Assembly: GCA_019114445.1 (NCBI GenBank)
Contig: DXFL01000007.1
Location: 16,642-80,641 of the forward strand
Length of the DNA stretch: 64,000 bases
Reading direction: 5' to 3'
DNA from: Candidatus Barnesiella excrementigallinarum
Lineage (GTDB): Bacteria; Bacteroidota; Bacteroidia; Bacteroidales; Barnesiellaceae
The notes beneath the pieces are model-generated. The model was not told the origin of the DNA. It saw only the letters and a list, made by a program, of their open reading frames with translations, and did no database searches. Of this stretch, positions 17,551 to 27,484 are shown in pieces. Every line of letters starts with the position of its first letter. The stretch's first letter is position 1. Both the position numbers and the translations under genes were made by a program.

Positions 17551-20193
17551 ATGAAAACACAATTACATTTCTTTTGGGTCGTGATTGTTGCCTTGTGGGG
17601 CCAAAGTTTGTTCGCTCAAAATATTCAGAATCCGGTGCTCCCGAAAGTGGCCGACGCCGGGGTGATGAAATATAATGGCAAGTATTATATTGGAGGTGTG
17701 AATACGTTTGGCGATTTTTATATCTCCGAGGATTTGGTGAAATGGGAAGGCCCCTTTCATGTGGTGACGATGGATAATGACTGGACAAAAGGCACCGGGG
17801 CTAAAAACAATCAGATTCATGCCAACGATTTGTTGTATTATAACGGCGAGTTCCATTTGTACTGGTCGGTAAATTATTGGGGCGAGGATAGGCACGCCGT
17901 GCATATTGTACACGCTCAAAGCGACAGTGTCACAGGGCCATATACCGAACCTCAGAAAAAGCATTGGTTGGATAACCGCATTGATCCTAAGGTCTTTAAA
18001 GATGATGATGGGCAGCTCTATATGTATATGGTGCGTTTTACCGATGGAAATACGATATGGGGCCGCAAAATGAAAAATCCGGGAGAATTTGCCGGAGAAC
18101 CGGTGTGCCTGTTTGCTTCGTTGCCGAATACTTGGGAAACGATGGACAACCGGGTGGCCGAGGGGCCGTGGGTTATAAAATACAGGGATCGCTATTATAT
18201 GATGTATAATGCGAACCATACGAGTACCGAATGGGGAAATTACCAGTTGGGTGTTGCCGAGGCCGATTCGCCATTGGCATTCCAGCATGGGAATAAATAT
18301 AGTTATCCGGTTGTTGTCTCGAACCAAATGGTTCTCGAAGAGCGTTATGTCGATGTGCTGCGTTATGATACGACTTACACGCCGTTGTTTTCGTATACGG
18401 TAGATCGTCCCGAAGGTAAATGGGTTGAACCCGATTATGATGCGACTGCTTGGGAAAGCGGGGCAGGCGGATTTGCTTCGGACGAGATAGAAGGTTCTAC
18501 CGTACGAAAATTGGGTACGCGATGGGATACCCCGTCGTTGTGGTTACGCAAACAGTTCGACGTGAGCGATCCCAAACACAACTTTGCATTGAGAGTGACG
18601 CATAACGGCGATACCAAAATATATTTGAATGGGACACTTATATACGAAAAGAGTGGTCGCGATTATTGTATCGTAAACTTGAATAAGGAACAAAAGCGAG
18701 CTTTGAAGCAAGGTGGGAATATCCTTGCCGTCGAAACGGAAAAAGGGCGTACAAGAAATTTTTTCGACCTCGCGTTGTTCGATATGGGGCGCGATAAGGC
18801 CGATGATATTCTCATAACTCCGGGGCAACCCAATATCGTGAGGGGCCCTAACGGATTCGAATGGTGGCTGGTATATATGGCAAACAAGAATGACGAGCCT
18901 CGGGGGCAACACATCGACAGGGTTCAATTTTTTGATAAGACTTTGTATGTCGATGGTATCACCGGACCTCATACGACAGGCTACCATCCTGCTCCTTCGC
19001 AACCCACTTTTTCTTGTATCGACGAAGTTCCCTCGTTTGGATTGTTGGACGATTTTGAACCGGCGTTGTCGTACCTGTTTGAAACTAATGTGAAGACTAC
19101 GACGAATGCCGGGGTCGTTGCTTGGTGGCAGGATTCCGCAAATTGCGCGTATGTCGGGCTGGACGAAAAAACAAACAGTTGGTATTTGCGGATTCGGCTC
19201 GACGGGAAGGAGACCCTCCGAACCTTTGCATTGCCCGCTGATTTCCGTTGGGGTGTTTATCACCAACTGAGGGTGGAGCGGAACAATACCGGGTTGAGGG
19301 TTTGGCTCGACGAAATTCCGGCTCCGGGAGTTCATCGGTTGAGTGGTGTGATTCCCGACAACCAACCCGGTAGGGCAGGGGTGTTTGCCGAGGATAACCG
19401 TTCGTTGTTTGCCGGTAGCGTATATACGATTGGATTCGACGATGTGGATATGACTTTGAACAGAGGCGAGCAGAAGATATTGGGCGAGCCGCTCGATGCG
19501 TATGAATTCAGTTTCCAGCTTTACGGTTTGTCGGGAGAACGGTCGGCCGGTTGCTATCCGCTGTATGTCGATGCCGAAAATTATGTGAAGGCTGTTTTTA
19601 ATGGAGAGACGGGAATGCTCGATGTCGTTTCGGTCAAAAATGGTCGGCAGCTTTGGACGAAGTCGTTCCCTTTGGCCGGGAATAAAATAGTATATCCCGA
19701 TGTGAAATATACCGATTTTATAGAGAAAACTTATAAATTTGCAAACCCGGTATGGTTGGATTCCATATATTTGAGCCGTCACGATGCCGACAATGAGTTG
19801 TTGTTCGCACAGAATATGTTTGACCACTTCGACGTGTCGTATCTGGCTGAGGGTGAGTGGTATCCGATCGATGACTTGGAAACGGGAGTGTGCTCCCACC
19901 CGGCATACAACTATGCGAAATTGCCGAAATTGAAAGTCGATGGATTGCGTTTCATCAATAAAAATGCGACCGACCTGCAACGCCATATTTATAAGATAGG
20001 CATTCACGAATGTTTGAAAGAGTCTTATAATTTACGGGTTGTAAGAAGAGCCGATCAAATGTATCTCTTTGTCGATGGTCGGGAATTGGGCTCGGTAAAA
20101 GTGGACAGCCCTAAGTCCCGAATCGGTGTTTATGCTATCGACTATGCTCCTGAATACAAAGGAATTTTGTATTACCACATCGGCGGTGAATAG
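17551..20193 (+). CDS. Large GH43-like glycoside hydrolase with inserted galactose-binding-type module
   Basis: The 880-residue exported protein begins with a GH43-type five-bladed propeller. Candidate catalytic acids are Asp in LPKVADAGVM (variant of the usual DP), Asp in RIDPKVFKDDDG and Glu in RVAEGPWVIKYRDRYY. After about residue 265 the propeller is interrupted by a jelly-roll module of about 150 residues (FRVTHNGDTKIYLNGTLIY-like core), and the propeller resumes near ITPGQPNIVRGPNGFEWW. A LamG/concanavalin-like domain (about 500-640) and another beta domain follow. Substrates of GH43 are usually arabinose-, xylose- or galactose-containing glycans. It lies 35 bases after the BNR gene. 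Confidence 0.8.
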   Translation: MKTQLHFFWVVIVALWGQSLFAQNIQNPVLPKVADAGVMKYNGKYYIGGVNTFGDFYISEDLVKWEGPFHVVTMDNDWTKGTGAKNNQIHANDLLYYNGEFHLYWSVNYWGEDRHAVHIVHAQSDSVTGPYTEPQKKHWLDNRIDPKVFKDDDGQLYMYMVRFTDGNTIWGRKMKNPGEFAGEPVCLFASLPNTWETMDNRVAEGPWVIKYRDRYYMMYNANHTSTEWGNYQLGVAEADSPLAFQHGNKYSYPVVVSNQMVLEERYVDVLRYDTTYTPLFSYTVDRPEGKWVEPDYDATAWESGAGGFASDEIEGSTVRKLGTRWDTPSLWLRKQFDVSDPKHNFALRVTHNGDTKIYLNGTLIYEKSGRDYCIVNLNKEQKRALKQGGNILAVETEKGRTRNFFDLALFDMGRDKADDILITPGQPNIVRGPNGFEWWLVYMANKNDEPRGQHIDRVQFFDKTLYVDGITGPHTTGYHPAPSQPTFSCIDEVPSFGLLDDFEPALSYLFETNVKTTTNAGVVAWWQDSANCAYVGLDEKTNSWYLRIRLDGKETLRTFALPADFRWGVYHQLRVERNNTGLRVWLDEIPAPGVHRLSGVIPDNQPGRAGVFAEDNRSLFAGSVYTIGFDDVDMTLNRGEQKILGEPLDAYEFSFQLYGLSGERSAGCYPLYVDAENYVKAVFNGETGMLDVVSVKNGRQLWTKSFPLAGNKIVYPDVKYTDFIEKTYKFANPVWLDSIYLSRHDADNELLFAQNMFDHFDVSYLAEGEWYPIDDLETGVCSHPAYNYAKLPKLKVDGLRFINKNATDLQRHIYKIGIHECLKESYNLRVVRRADQMYLFVDGRELGSVKVDSPKSRIGVYAIDYAPEYKGILYYHIGGE

Positions 20194-20233
20194 TAGAAGT
20201 GTGTATATGGATACTCGTTTTTCGGGGTTCTAT

Positions 20234-20241
20234 TATTTTTG
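20234..20241 (+). promoter_or_regulatory. Candidate -7 box for the hybrid sensor gene
   Basis: TATTTTTG fits TAnnTTTG and lies 20 bases before the ATG at 20262. No -33 box at the usual spacing is seen. Sensor genes of such loci are often expressed on their own at a low level. Confidence 0.35.
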
Positions 20242-20261
20242 ATAACCTAACCAATAAACCT

Positions 20262-23200
20262 ATGTCGAAGCGCCTTATACGTCTGTTCTTTTTGTTTTTT
20301 CTGTTGGTATCCGGCATTCGTGCCGAAGCGTTGAGTAACAACTATCGGTTTACGCATATAACCAGTAAGGAAGGGTTGCCTCATCAACAAGTGGAGGCGA
20401 TGGCTTTCGACAACAAAGGTTATTTGTGGATAGGGACCCGAAACGGATTGTCGCGTTACGACGGCTATTCGATGGTGACTTATTACAACAACGGCCCGGA
20501 CGATATCAATTCCTTGTGTCATAATTTTGTTCGGGCTTTGTATTTCGACTCCAAAGGGCGATTATGGATTGGTACGCCGGGCGGGATTTGCCGGTTTCGG
20601 GAAGACAGCGAGGATTTTAAGTGTTACGATACTCATGGAATTTCGGCTATTGTCGAGGACAAGCAGAACCGTATATTTTGTTCGGGAGCCGAATTGTATG
20701 CTTACGATGAGCAGAAAGACGAATTCCGAATGATAGAGCGTGCCAACTCGGAGTATATTATCTCGTTGGCTTCCGATTCCAAAGGACAGTTGTTCCTTTC
20801 GACAAATCAGTCGATATTTTATTACGATTCGTCATTCTCGAAAACGACGCAAATCGATTCGAAGTATTTTGCCGATTTTGTTACCGGTGTCGATGGTATC
20901 ATACCTTTGAAATTCGACAGCAAGGGGCGTTTGTGGGTAGGTCGAAACGGGAAAGGGGTTTCTTGCATAGACTTGACTACCGGCGAATGCCGGGTATATG
21001 CTCCGCATGAGATCTCCAACGGTACCGTGAGGACGATTGCCGAAGATAAGGAGCATAAGATATGGCTGGGAACCGAGAAGGGAATTACCGTGATTGATCC
21101 CGATGGAACGATAGATATTATCCGGCAGAATTTTATTGATAAAAACAAACTGAACGATAATGCCATTTATACCATTGTACCCGATAAAAACGACAATATT
21201 TGGATAGGTACCTATTTTGGCGGAATCAATATTTTACTGAAAAACAACGACCAATTCCAGTGGGTGGAACCGGGGTATTCCAATACCAATGTACGGGGGA
21301 AAGCGGTTAGAAAAATTATAGAATTGCAAAACAACGTACTGTGGATTGCGACAGAAGACGGTGGAATAAATATTTATGATACGAATAAAAATAGCGTAAC
21401 GCTTTTTGACCGTATTCCCCATTTAGGACATAATATCCACTGCCTGTTTTTCGACGAAACGACCGACGATTTGTGGATAGGTACTTTCCGAAACGGGTTG
21501 TTCCGGTACAATATGAAATCGAAAAGTTGTGTACATTATATGCCCAACAAACTTACCGGCTTGGAGTCGGATGCCATTTTTTCCATAACCAAACAAGACG
21601 ATAAGTTGTGGATAGGAACTACGCACGGGCTGCGCTATTTCGATTCGGAGAACAATAAGTTCGAGAAAATAAATCATCCTATTTTGGATTCTTTTTTCAT
21701 CTATTGCTTATTAATCGATGATGATAAAAATTTGTGGGTGGGTACAAACAATCAAGGGTTGTATAGTATCGATTACTCTACCAATGAGGTTCGGGGGTGG
21801 ACGTCCGATACACAAAACAATCTTAAAGACAATTACATTACCAGCCTGTATCAGGATTCCAGTAATAAAATATGGTTGGGAACCAATAACGACGGACTGC
21901 ATTATATCGACCCTCTGGATTTGAAAATCAGGTCGTTGGACAATGAACTGTCGTTGTCGAAAAGTTCGATTTGCAGTATCATCGAAGACAAGATAGGGAA
22001 CCTTTGGGTAAGTACCAGTCAAGGGTTGTATAAATTCAATTTGGAGCGTAATGCGCTTATCCGCTATACGGCCGAAGATGGATTGCCTACGAACCAGTTT
22101 AATTTCGATTCGTCTATTCAGGCGCAAGACGGGCGTCTCTATTTCGGGAGCGTGAACGGATTGATTTCGTTCGACCCGGAGGTGGTTAAAAGTAACTCGG
22201 GCCCGTTCCCGGTTCATTTGGGCCATTTGACCATCAACAACGAAACGATGTCGACCCATACGGAAAACTCGCCTTTGACGGCCGCCCTCGACGATATGGA
22301 TACGTTGGTGTTGTCGTATGGGCAGTCGCGTTCGTTTAGTATCGATTATTTGGCGGTATCGTTGGAAAATCCGCGTTCGTTGAATTATCAAGTCCGTTTA
22401 AACGGGGTCGATAAAGATTGGCGAAATGTCGGACAAGAACGTAAATTCGTGGGTTTGAAATTGTCGCCGGGAACGTATAATCTGCAAATCAGGGCCAATA
22501 ACTCGAATGAAGGGTGGGAACAAGCCCCGGTTAAATCGTTGACGATTGTTATTGAACCGCCTTTCTATCGCTCTACTTGGGCCTATATGATCTATTTTTT
22601 GGTGATTGTCTCGGTTCTGTTTGTGGCATATCGAATCTTTTCTATTCGTTTGCACGAGAAAAATGTGATCCGGTTGGCCAAAATGGAGAAAGAGAAGTTG
22701 GAAGAGATCAACAAAGAAAAGATCGAATTTTTTACAACCGTGTCGCACGAGCTGAAAACGCCTTTGTCTTTGATTATGGCGCCGCTCAAATATATCGCCC
22801 AACAGCAGGAGTTGAGTGAAGAGTCGATGAAACGGCTGGACATTGCCATAAAAAATACCAACAAGATGGTAGGGATTATCGACGAGTTGGTCACCTTCAA
22901 TAAAGTGGAGTCGGGAAATTCGCAATTCTTCCTCCAAGAGGGCAATCCGCTTGACTTTATCGAAAACACGGCGATGATGTTCAAAGAGAATGCCCAACAA
23001 AAAAATATATCGTTGTTTATCCATTGCGAAAACAATGGCGAAGATGTGTGGTTCTCGCCGTTGTATGTAGAGCGGATAACCAACAATTTGCTCTCTAATG
23101 CGTTGAAGTTTACACCGGCTAATGGGAAAGTCATTGTCAAGGCCGAGATAACGAACAAACCTGATGGATATGTCTATTTGCGCATTGAAGTGAGCGATAC

Positions 23201-24314
23201 GGGTATAGGAATAGTGAAGGAGGAGATTGATAACATTTTCTCGAAATATTATCAAACCAAGCGCGGCCATAATGTGAACAATAAGGGTTGGGGCATTGGT
23301 TTGGCTTTGGTGAAACGGTTGACCGAGATTCATAAAGGGAGCATTTCGGTTGACAGTACGATAGGGAAAGGAAGCACATTTGTCGTTTATTTAAATGTAA
23401 CGGCCGAGGCTTTTGACCCGAAAGTCCGTATCAATGACGATAAAATGGTGGTTCCTCTCAGTAAATATGTTTATGAGAAGCCGTCGCTCGTGTATAAGCC
23501 GGGAGAAGACTCGCCGGAGATGGTCGCCGAAAAAGAGCCGGTAGATACGCAAATGTCCATTCTTATCGTCGAAGATAATAAGGAATTGTTGCAGTTCTTG
23601 TTCGACTATTTCTCGCCCCGGTATAATGTGTATACTGCCGAGAACGGGAAAGAGGGATTGGAGATTGCACAGAAATCGCCTATTCAGTTGGTTATTTCCG
23701 ATGTGATGATGCCCGAAATGGATGGATTCACGTTGTGTAATATTTTGAAAAACGATATTCAAACTTCGCATATCCCGGTCATTTTATTGACGGCCAAGAG
23801 CGATACCGAAGATGTGGTTAAAGGTTATGAGAGCGGAGCCGAGGCCTATGTTTCCAAACCGTTCGACCCTCAAATTTTGGAATTACAAATGAATAATATT
23901 ATCAGAAACCGTAAGATTAACCAAGCGCAAATTGTGAATGCCGATAAAGCCGATATTGAAGATTCGTCGTTGAGCAAATTCGACAAGGATTTTATTAACC
24001 GGATAAATGAGTTGATCGACAATAATTTGGACGATAGTGAATTTTCTATCACATCGATTACCCAGCAGTTGGGTATTAGCCGCAGTTTGCTTCATGTGAA
24101 AATGAAGAGTTTGCTCAATATGTCGACCGGCGACTATATTCGGAAAAAACGGCTCAACAAGGCTTGCGCTTTGCTTTGTGAAGGGTATAATGTTTCGGAG
24201 ACGGCGTATAAAACCGGTTTCTCGGATCCCAATTATTTTTCCAAGACATTTAAGAAGGAGATAGGCATTACCCCTACCGAATATCTCGAAAACAAGAAAA
24301 AATCCCCTAAATAA
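20262..24314 (+). CDS. Hybrid two-component system sensor/regulator (HTCS) of the polysaccharide locus
   Basis: This 1350-residue inner-membrane protein senses a glycan in the periplasm and activates the adjoining locus. In order it has a signal peptide; two seven-bladed Reg_prop propellers (about residues 25-680, with repeated LWIGTRNGL and WIGTNNDGL strands); a Y_Y_Y Ig-like domain (about 690-765); one membrane helix (about 772-795); a histidine kinase domain with H829 in FFTTVSHELKTPLS and ATPase motifs NLLSNALKFT and DTGIGI; a receiver with D1147 in VISDVMMPEMDG; and an AraC-type HTH (ETAYKTGFSDPNYFSKTFKK). The ATG at 20262 is chosen because the signal peptide starts there; 20199 gives an implausible leader. 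Nothing important appears to be missing. Confidence 0.95.
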   Translation: MSKRLIRLFFLFFLLVSGIRAEALSNNYRFTHITSKEGLPHQQVEAMAFDNKGYLWIGTRNGLSRYDGYSMVTYYNNGPDDINSLCHNFVRALYFDSKGRLWIGTPGGICRFREDSEDFKCYDTHGISAIVEDKQNRIFCSGAELYAYDEQKDEFRMIERANSEYIISLASDSKGQLFLSTNQSIFYYDSSFSKTTQIDSKYFADFVTGVDGIIPLKFDSKGRLWVGRNGKGVSCIDLTTGECRVYAPHEISNGTVRTIAEDKEHKIWLGTEKGITVIDPDGTIDIIRQNFIDKNKLNDNAIYTIVPDKNDNIWIGTYFGGINILLKNNDQFQWVEPGYSNTNVRGKAVRKIIELQNNVLWIATEDGGINIYDTNKNSVTLFDRIPHLGHNIHCLFFDETTDDLWIGTFRNGLFRYNMKSKSCVHYMPNKLTGLESDAIFSITKQDDKLWIGTTHGLRYFDSENNKFEKINHPILDSFFIYCLLIDDDKNLWVGTNNQGLYSIDYSTNEVRGWTSDTQNNLKDNYITSLYQDSSNKIWLGTNNDGLHYIDPLDLKIRSLDNELSLSKSSICSIIEDKIGNLWVSTSQGLYKFNLERNALIRYTAEDGLPTNQFNFDSSIQAQDGRLYFGSVNGLISFDPEVVKSNSGPFPVHLGHLTINNETMSTHTENSPLTAALDDMDTLVLSYGQSRSFSIDYLAVSLENPRSLNYQVRLNGVDKDWRNVGQERKFVGLKLSPGTYNLQIRANNSNEGWEQAPVKSLTIVIEPPFYRSTWAYMIYFLVIVSVLFVAYRIFSIRLHEKNVIRLAKMEKEKLEEINKEKIEFFTTVSHELKTPLSLIMAPLKYIAQQQELSEESMKRLDIAIKNTNKMVGIIDELVTFNKVESGNSQFFLQEGNPLDFIENTAMMFKENAQQKNISLFIHCENNGEDVWFSPLYVERITNNLLSNALKFTPANGKVIVKAEITNKPDGYVYLRIEVSDTGIGIVKEEIDNIFSKYYQTKRGHNVNNKGWGIGLALVKRLTEIHKGSISVDSTIGKGSTFVVYLNVTAEAFDPKVRINDDKMVVPLSKYVYEKPSLVYKPGEDSPEMVAEKEPVDTQMSILIVEDNKELLQFLFDYFSPRYNVYTAENGKEGLEIAQKSPIQLVISDVMMPEMDGFTLCNILKNDIQTSHIPVILLTAKSDTEDVVKGYESGAEAYVSKPFDPQILELQMNNIIRNRKINQAQIVNADKADIEDSSLSKFDKDFINRINELIDNNLDDSEFSITSITQQLGISRSLLHVKMKSLLNMSTGDYIRKKRLNKACALLCEGYNVSETAYKTGFSDPNYFSKTFKKEIGITPTEYLENKKKSPK

Positions 24315-24349
24315 TACCCTTTGGACATTTGTCCCTATTTTGTGGACAC

Positions 24350-24386
24350 AATTACCCTACGGCTCTTTGCCGATAGGGTAATTTTG
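24350..24386 (+). terminator. Rho-independent terminator after the HTCS gene
   Basis: AATTACCCTACGGC (24350-24363) pairs with GCCG plus TAGGGTAATT (24369-24383, one extra A) around TCTTT, and TTG follows in a T-rich tail. It separates the HTCS gene from the epimerase/GH43 pair. Confidence 0.8.
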
Positions 24387-24447
24387 TATATAAACCAAAG
24401 AACAACGATTTTTACTAATTCCCCGGTATGGCCGGGATACTAATGCA

Positions 24448-25584
24448 ATGTTTATGAAAAAGCAACTTGTCTTACCGTTTCTTTTTTTGAGTTTGTTCTC
24501 CTGCAACAAGGCGGAGAAGGGTATTGTATTGATGGATGCCGAGAATTACACGAGTACCATAGACGGCAAACCGGTAGAGTTGTATACGCTCGAATCGGAG
24601 AACGGTATGGTCATGCAGGTTACCAACTTCGGCGCTCATGTCGTATCGCTTTGGGTGGCCGACAAAGATGGTAAATACGACGATGTGGTTTTAGGGCACA
24701 AAACCCTCGATGAGTATATCGACTATCAGGGAGAGCGGTTTGTGGGTTGTGTCGTGGGACGATATGCCAACCGAATTGCCGATGGGAAATTTACGTTGAA
24801 CGGCATTACATACAATGTCCCGAAGAATAATAACGGGCAGAGTTTGCACGGTGGCCTTAAAGGGTTGGATCAAGTTGTGTGGAATGTCGATTCGGTGGGA
24901 AAGGATATGATTTGTCTCTCGTATCTTTCGCCCGATGGCGAAGAGGGATATCCGGGCAATTTGTCCATAAAGATGACTTATAGCCTTACCGGGGATAACG
25001 CTTTCAGAATAGACTATTCGGCAACGACCGATAAACCTACTCATGTGAATTTGTCGAACCATAGCTTCTTCAATTTAAAAGGAGAGGGCGGCGGAACCAT
25101 CAACGACCATTTGTTGACGATTTATGCCGATTCGATCACTCCTGTAAACGAGTCGCTCATTCCTACGGGAAATCTTATGGCAGTCGATGGGACGCCGTTC
25201 GATTTTAGAACCGCCACTCCTATCGGGCAACGGGTGAACGAAGAGAACGAACAGTTGAAAAACGGTAACGGGTATGACCACAATTGGGTGTTGAAGAAAG
25301 TCCATGAGGGTGATATAGAGTTGGCGGCTACTGTTTATGAACCGCAAAGCGGACGTTTGCTCGAAGTCTTTACCGACCAGCCGGGGCTGCAATTTTATGG
25401 CGGGAATTTCTTTAATGGAACCGGCGATGGCAAATATGGGGCAAAATTCAACTATCGGGAGGCACTTGCTTTGGAAACGCAAAAATTCCCGGATAGCCCG
25501 AATTGGCCGAATTTCCCGTCTACTCTGTTGAATCCCGGCGAAGAGTATAGTCACACTTGCATTTATAAGTTTTCGATAAAATAG
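24448..25584 (+). CDS. Aldose 1-epimerase (mutarotase), lipoprotein
   Basis: The 378-residue enzyme interconverts alpha and beta anomers of aldoses such as galactose or arabinose. It carries a lipoprotein signal (LFLSLFSCNKAE). Family motifs are FVGCVVGRYANRIADGKF, NGQSLHGGLKG (substrate His), THVNLSNHSFFNL (catalytic His region) and LQFYGGNFFNG, with Glu in the C-terminal REALALETQKFPD as likely base. An ATG at 24454 is an equally good start. Its place among glycosidase genes suggests it helps equilibrate sugars released in the periplasm. It follows a terminator, so it starts a new transcription unit with the GH43 gene 64 bases downstream. Confidence 0.92.
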   Translation: MFMKKQLVLPFLFLSLFSCNKAEKGIVLMDAENYTSTIDGKPVELYTLESENGMVMQVTNFGAHVVSLWVADKDGKYDDVVLGHKTLDEYIDYQGERFVGCVVGRYANRIADGKFTLNGITYNVPKNNNGQSLHGGLKGLDQVVWNVDSVGKDMICLSYLSPDGEEGYPGNLSIKMTYSLTGDNAFRIDYSATTDKPTHVNLSNHSFFNLKGEGGGTINDHLLTIYADSITPVNESLIPTGNLMAVDGTPFDFRTATPIGQRVNEENEQLKNGNGYDHNWVLKKVHEGDIELAATVYEPQSGRLLEVFTDQPGLQFYGGNFFNGTGDGKYGAKFNYREALALETQKFPDSPNWPNFPSTLLNPGEEYSHTCIYKFSIK

Positions 25585-25648
25585 AATTCACCTTATGCCG
25601 TTTATATTTGTGGACTGTTTGATACGATAGGGGTCTGCCGGCTGAAAA

Positions 25649-26632
25649 ATGAAGTATATGAAAGTTAGATTTTTATCTGTCCTTTTGTCGACGCTTTCTT
25701 TGGGGACGATTGTTGCACAGGATAACCAGATTTATTTTGCCGACCCGACGGTTTTTGTCGAGAACGGGAAGTATTATTTGACAGGAACGATTGGCGATGG
25801 CCCAAAGGGTTTTGCTATTTTGGAGTCGACCGATTTGAAGCATTGGAGGTCGGGCAACGGAGACCCTTTCCGCATGATTTTATCGCCCGGCGAAAAAGTG
25901 TTCGGCACCGATATGTTTTGGGCTCCGCAAATTTTTAAGGATAATGGCCGTTATTATTTAACCTATTCGGCTAATGAACAGACGGCTGTCGCTTCGTCTT
26001 CGTCGTTGACCGGGCCGTATCTCCGAGATGTATCTGATGTCCGGCCCATCGATGGCTCTGAAAAAAACATAGACTCGTTCATCTTTAAAGATGACGATGG
26101 GAAGTACTATTTATATCATGTGCGTTTCAACCACGGGAATTATATTTGGGTAGCCGAATTCGATTTGGCGAAAGGAACCATCAAGAAAGAGACTTTGCGT
26201 CAATGCCTTCGGTATACCGAGGATTGGGAAAAAACCGACCCCGACCTTTGGGACCCGATTATGGAAGGGCCGACGGTTATAAAACGAGATGGGGTATATT
26301 ATCTGTTCTATTCGGCAAATCATTTTTTGAACAAAGATTATGCCGTGGGATATGCTACTGCCCAATCGCCGATGGGCCCGTGGACAAAATACGAAGGCAG
26401 CCCCATTATTCATCGCGATATTGTAGGTGAAAACGGATCGGGGCATGGCGACTTTTTTGTGGGTTTGGACGGGAATCCCTATTATGTGTATCATGTGCAT
26501 TATTCCGATTCGGTTGTGGCCCCGAGACGAACTCGTATTGTCCCTTTGGTGATAAAGAAAAACGAGAAAACCGGCCAGTGCGATATCTCTGTTGACCGTG
26601 AAAATGTTATTGTCCCGATTATCGGGAAGTAG
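25649..26632 (+). CDS. GH43-family glycoside hydrolase, exported
   Basis: The 327-residue single-domain enzyme has a signal peptide ending near IVAQ. The five-bladed propeller shows the GH43 catalytic triad: Asp in YFADPTVFVE (base), Asp in KNIDSFIFKDDDG (pKa modulator) and Glu in MEGPTVIKRDGVYY (acid). Family members are mostly alpha-L-arabinofuranosidases, beta-xylosidases or galactanases of the inverting type. An internal ATG at 25658 gives a shorter signal peptide and may be the true start. It is the last + strand gene of the locus and ends before a strong bidirectional terminator. Confidence 0.9.
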   Translation: MKYMKVRFLSVLLSTLSLGTIVAQDNQIYFADPTVFVENGKYYLTGTIGDGPKGFAILESTDLKHWRSGNGDPFRMILSPGEKVFGTDMFWAPQIFKDNGRYYLTYSANEQTAVASSSSLTGPYLRDVSDVRPIDGSEKNIDSFIFKDDDGKYYLYHVRFNHGNYIWVAEFDLAKGTIKKETLRQCLRYTEDWEKTDPDLWDPIMEGPTVIKRDGVYYLFYSANHFLNKDYAVGYATAQSPMGPWTKYEGSPIIHRDIVGENGSGHGDFFVGLDGNPYYVYHVHYSDSVVAPRRTRIVPLVIKKNEKTGQCDISVDRENVIVPIIGK

Positions 26633-26663
26633 ATAGCGGATTGTGCATCCCTTGATATAGATT

Positions 26664-26714
26664 AAAAAATTGAGGATACTCCCTTATAAAAAAGGAATAT
26701 CCTCAATTTTATTT
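26664..26714. terminator. Bidirectional terminator between the two convergent arms
   Basis: AAAATTGAGGATA (26666-26678) pairs with the complementary arm ending at 26710, with extra TCC/GGA pairing inside. TTTTATTTT follows on the + strand and TTTTTTAAT on the - strand. It can end both the GH43 transcript and the long - strand operon. Confidence 0.85.
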
Positions 26715-26801
26715 TCGGGCGACGGAAAGGCTGTCTGAATTTTCTTCCTCCCCCTCCCGGTTGCATTTATGTTTTCCGGTCGTTTTGCGTGAGTGATGTT
26801 G

Positions 26802-27467
26802 TTATTGCATATACGGTTGCAATACCTCTTTCCAAACCAAATAGGCGTCGCCCAGCAAATGCAGGCCGTCGTTTGTGTAGGCGGGATTGAGTTCGGTGGT
26901 TCCCGGCGTGATCAAATGCGAATAGAGATCGATGTAGGTGCATTGCTCGCTCGCGGCGAGTTGTTCCAGTTTTTGGTTGATCTCGACAATTTGCGGCGCT
27001 TTTCCCACAATCTTTCGATATTGCCCGAACGAGTCGTTTGTAGGCAACATACTTTGTATGTAGAGCTGTGTGGAGGGAGTCTCCTTTCGTATTTTTCTCA
27101 CGATTTTTGCAATGTTCCCCACGATACTGTCGGTCGAGAGGTCGTGTGAGACATCGTTGATACCTATCATTAAGAAAATCTTGGCCGGTTTACCCTGTAC
27201 AATGGGTTCGAGCCGGTCGTATACGCCCATCGACACATCGGAACTGATACCCCGGTTTTTGATGTTGGGGTTGTCGAACAGTTCGTGCCACTCGCAGTTG
27301 TCGGTAATGCTGTTGCCCAAAAAGATGATGTCGTCGCTATCGACCGGCAGTTTCTCGAACAGTGTGGCACGCTGGTAGTAATAGAGGTTGTAGTGATATA
27401 CCTCTTGGGCGGTTGCCGCAACTGTTGCGAGGATTGCCGACAGGAAAAAAATCGAGATTCTTTTCAT
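26802..27467 (-). CDS. SGNH/GDSL-family hydrolase, exported
   Basis: The 221-residue protein has a signal peptide (MKRISIFFLSAILATVAATA) and the SGNH blocks: Ser53 in FLGNSITD, Gly/Asn in MGVYDRLEP and MIGINDVSHD, and the pair Asp200/His203 in NDGLHLL. SGNH hydrolases remove acyl groups, often acetyl, from sugars. As last gene of a peptidoglycan-salvage operon, 17 bases after murQ, a role as an O-acetyl-peptidoglycan or O-acetyl-sugar esterase is an attractive inference, since O-acetylation of MurNAc blocks many muramidases. A sialate or xylan acetylesterase role remains possible. Confidence 0.82.
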   Translation of the reverse strand: MKRISIFFLSAILATVAATAQEVYHYNLYYYQRATLFEKLPVDSDDIIFLGNSITDNCEWHELFDNPNIKNRGISSDVSMGVYDRLEPIVQGKPAKIFLMIGINDVSHDLSTDSIVGNIAKIVRKIRKETPSTQLYIQSMLPTNDSFGQYRKIVGKAPQIVEINQKLEQLAASEQCTYIDLYSHLITPGTTELNPAYTNDGLHLLGDAYLVWKEVLQPYMQ

Positions 27468-27484
27468 GATGTCCGGGTTGACGA

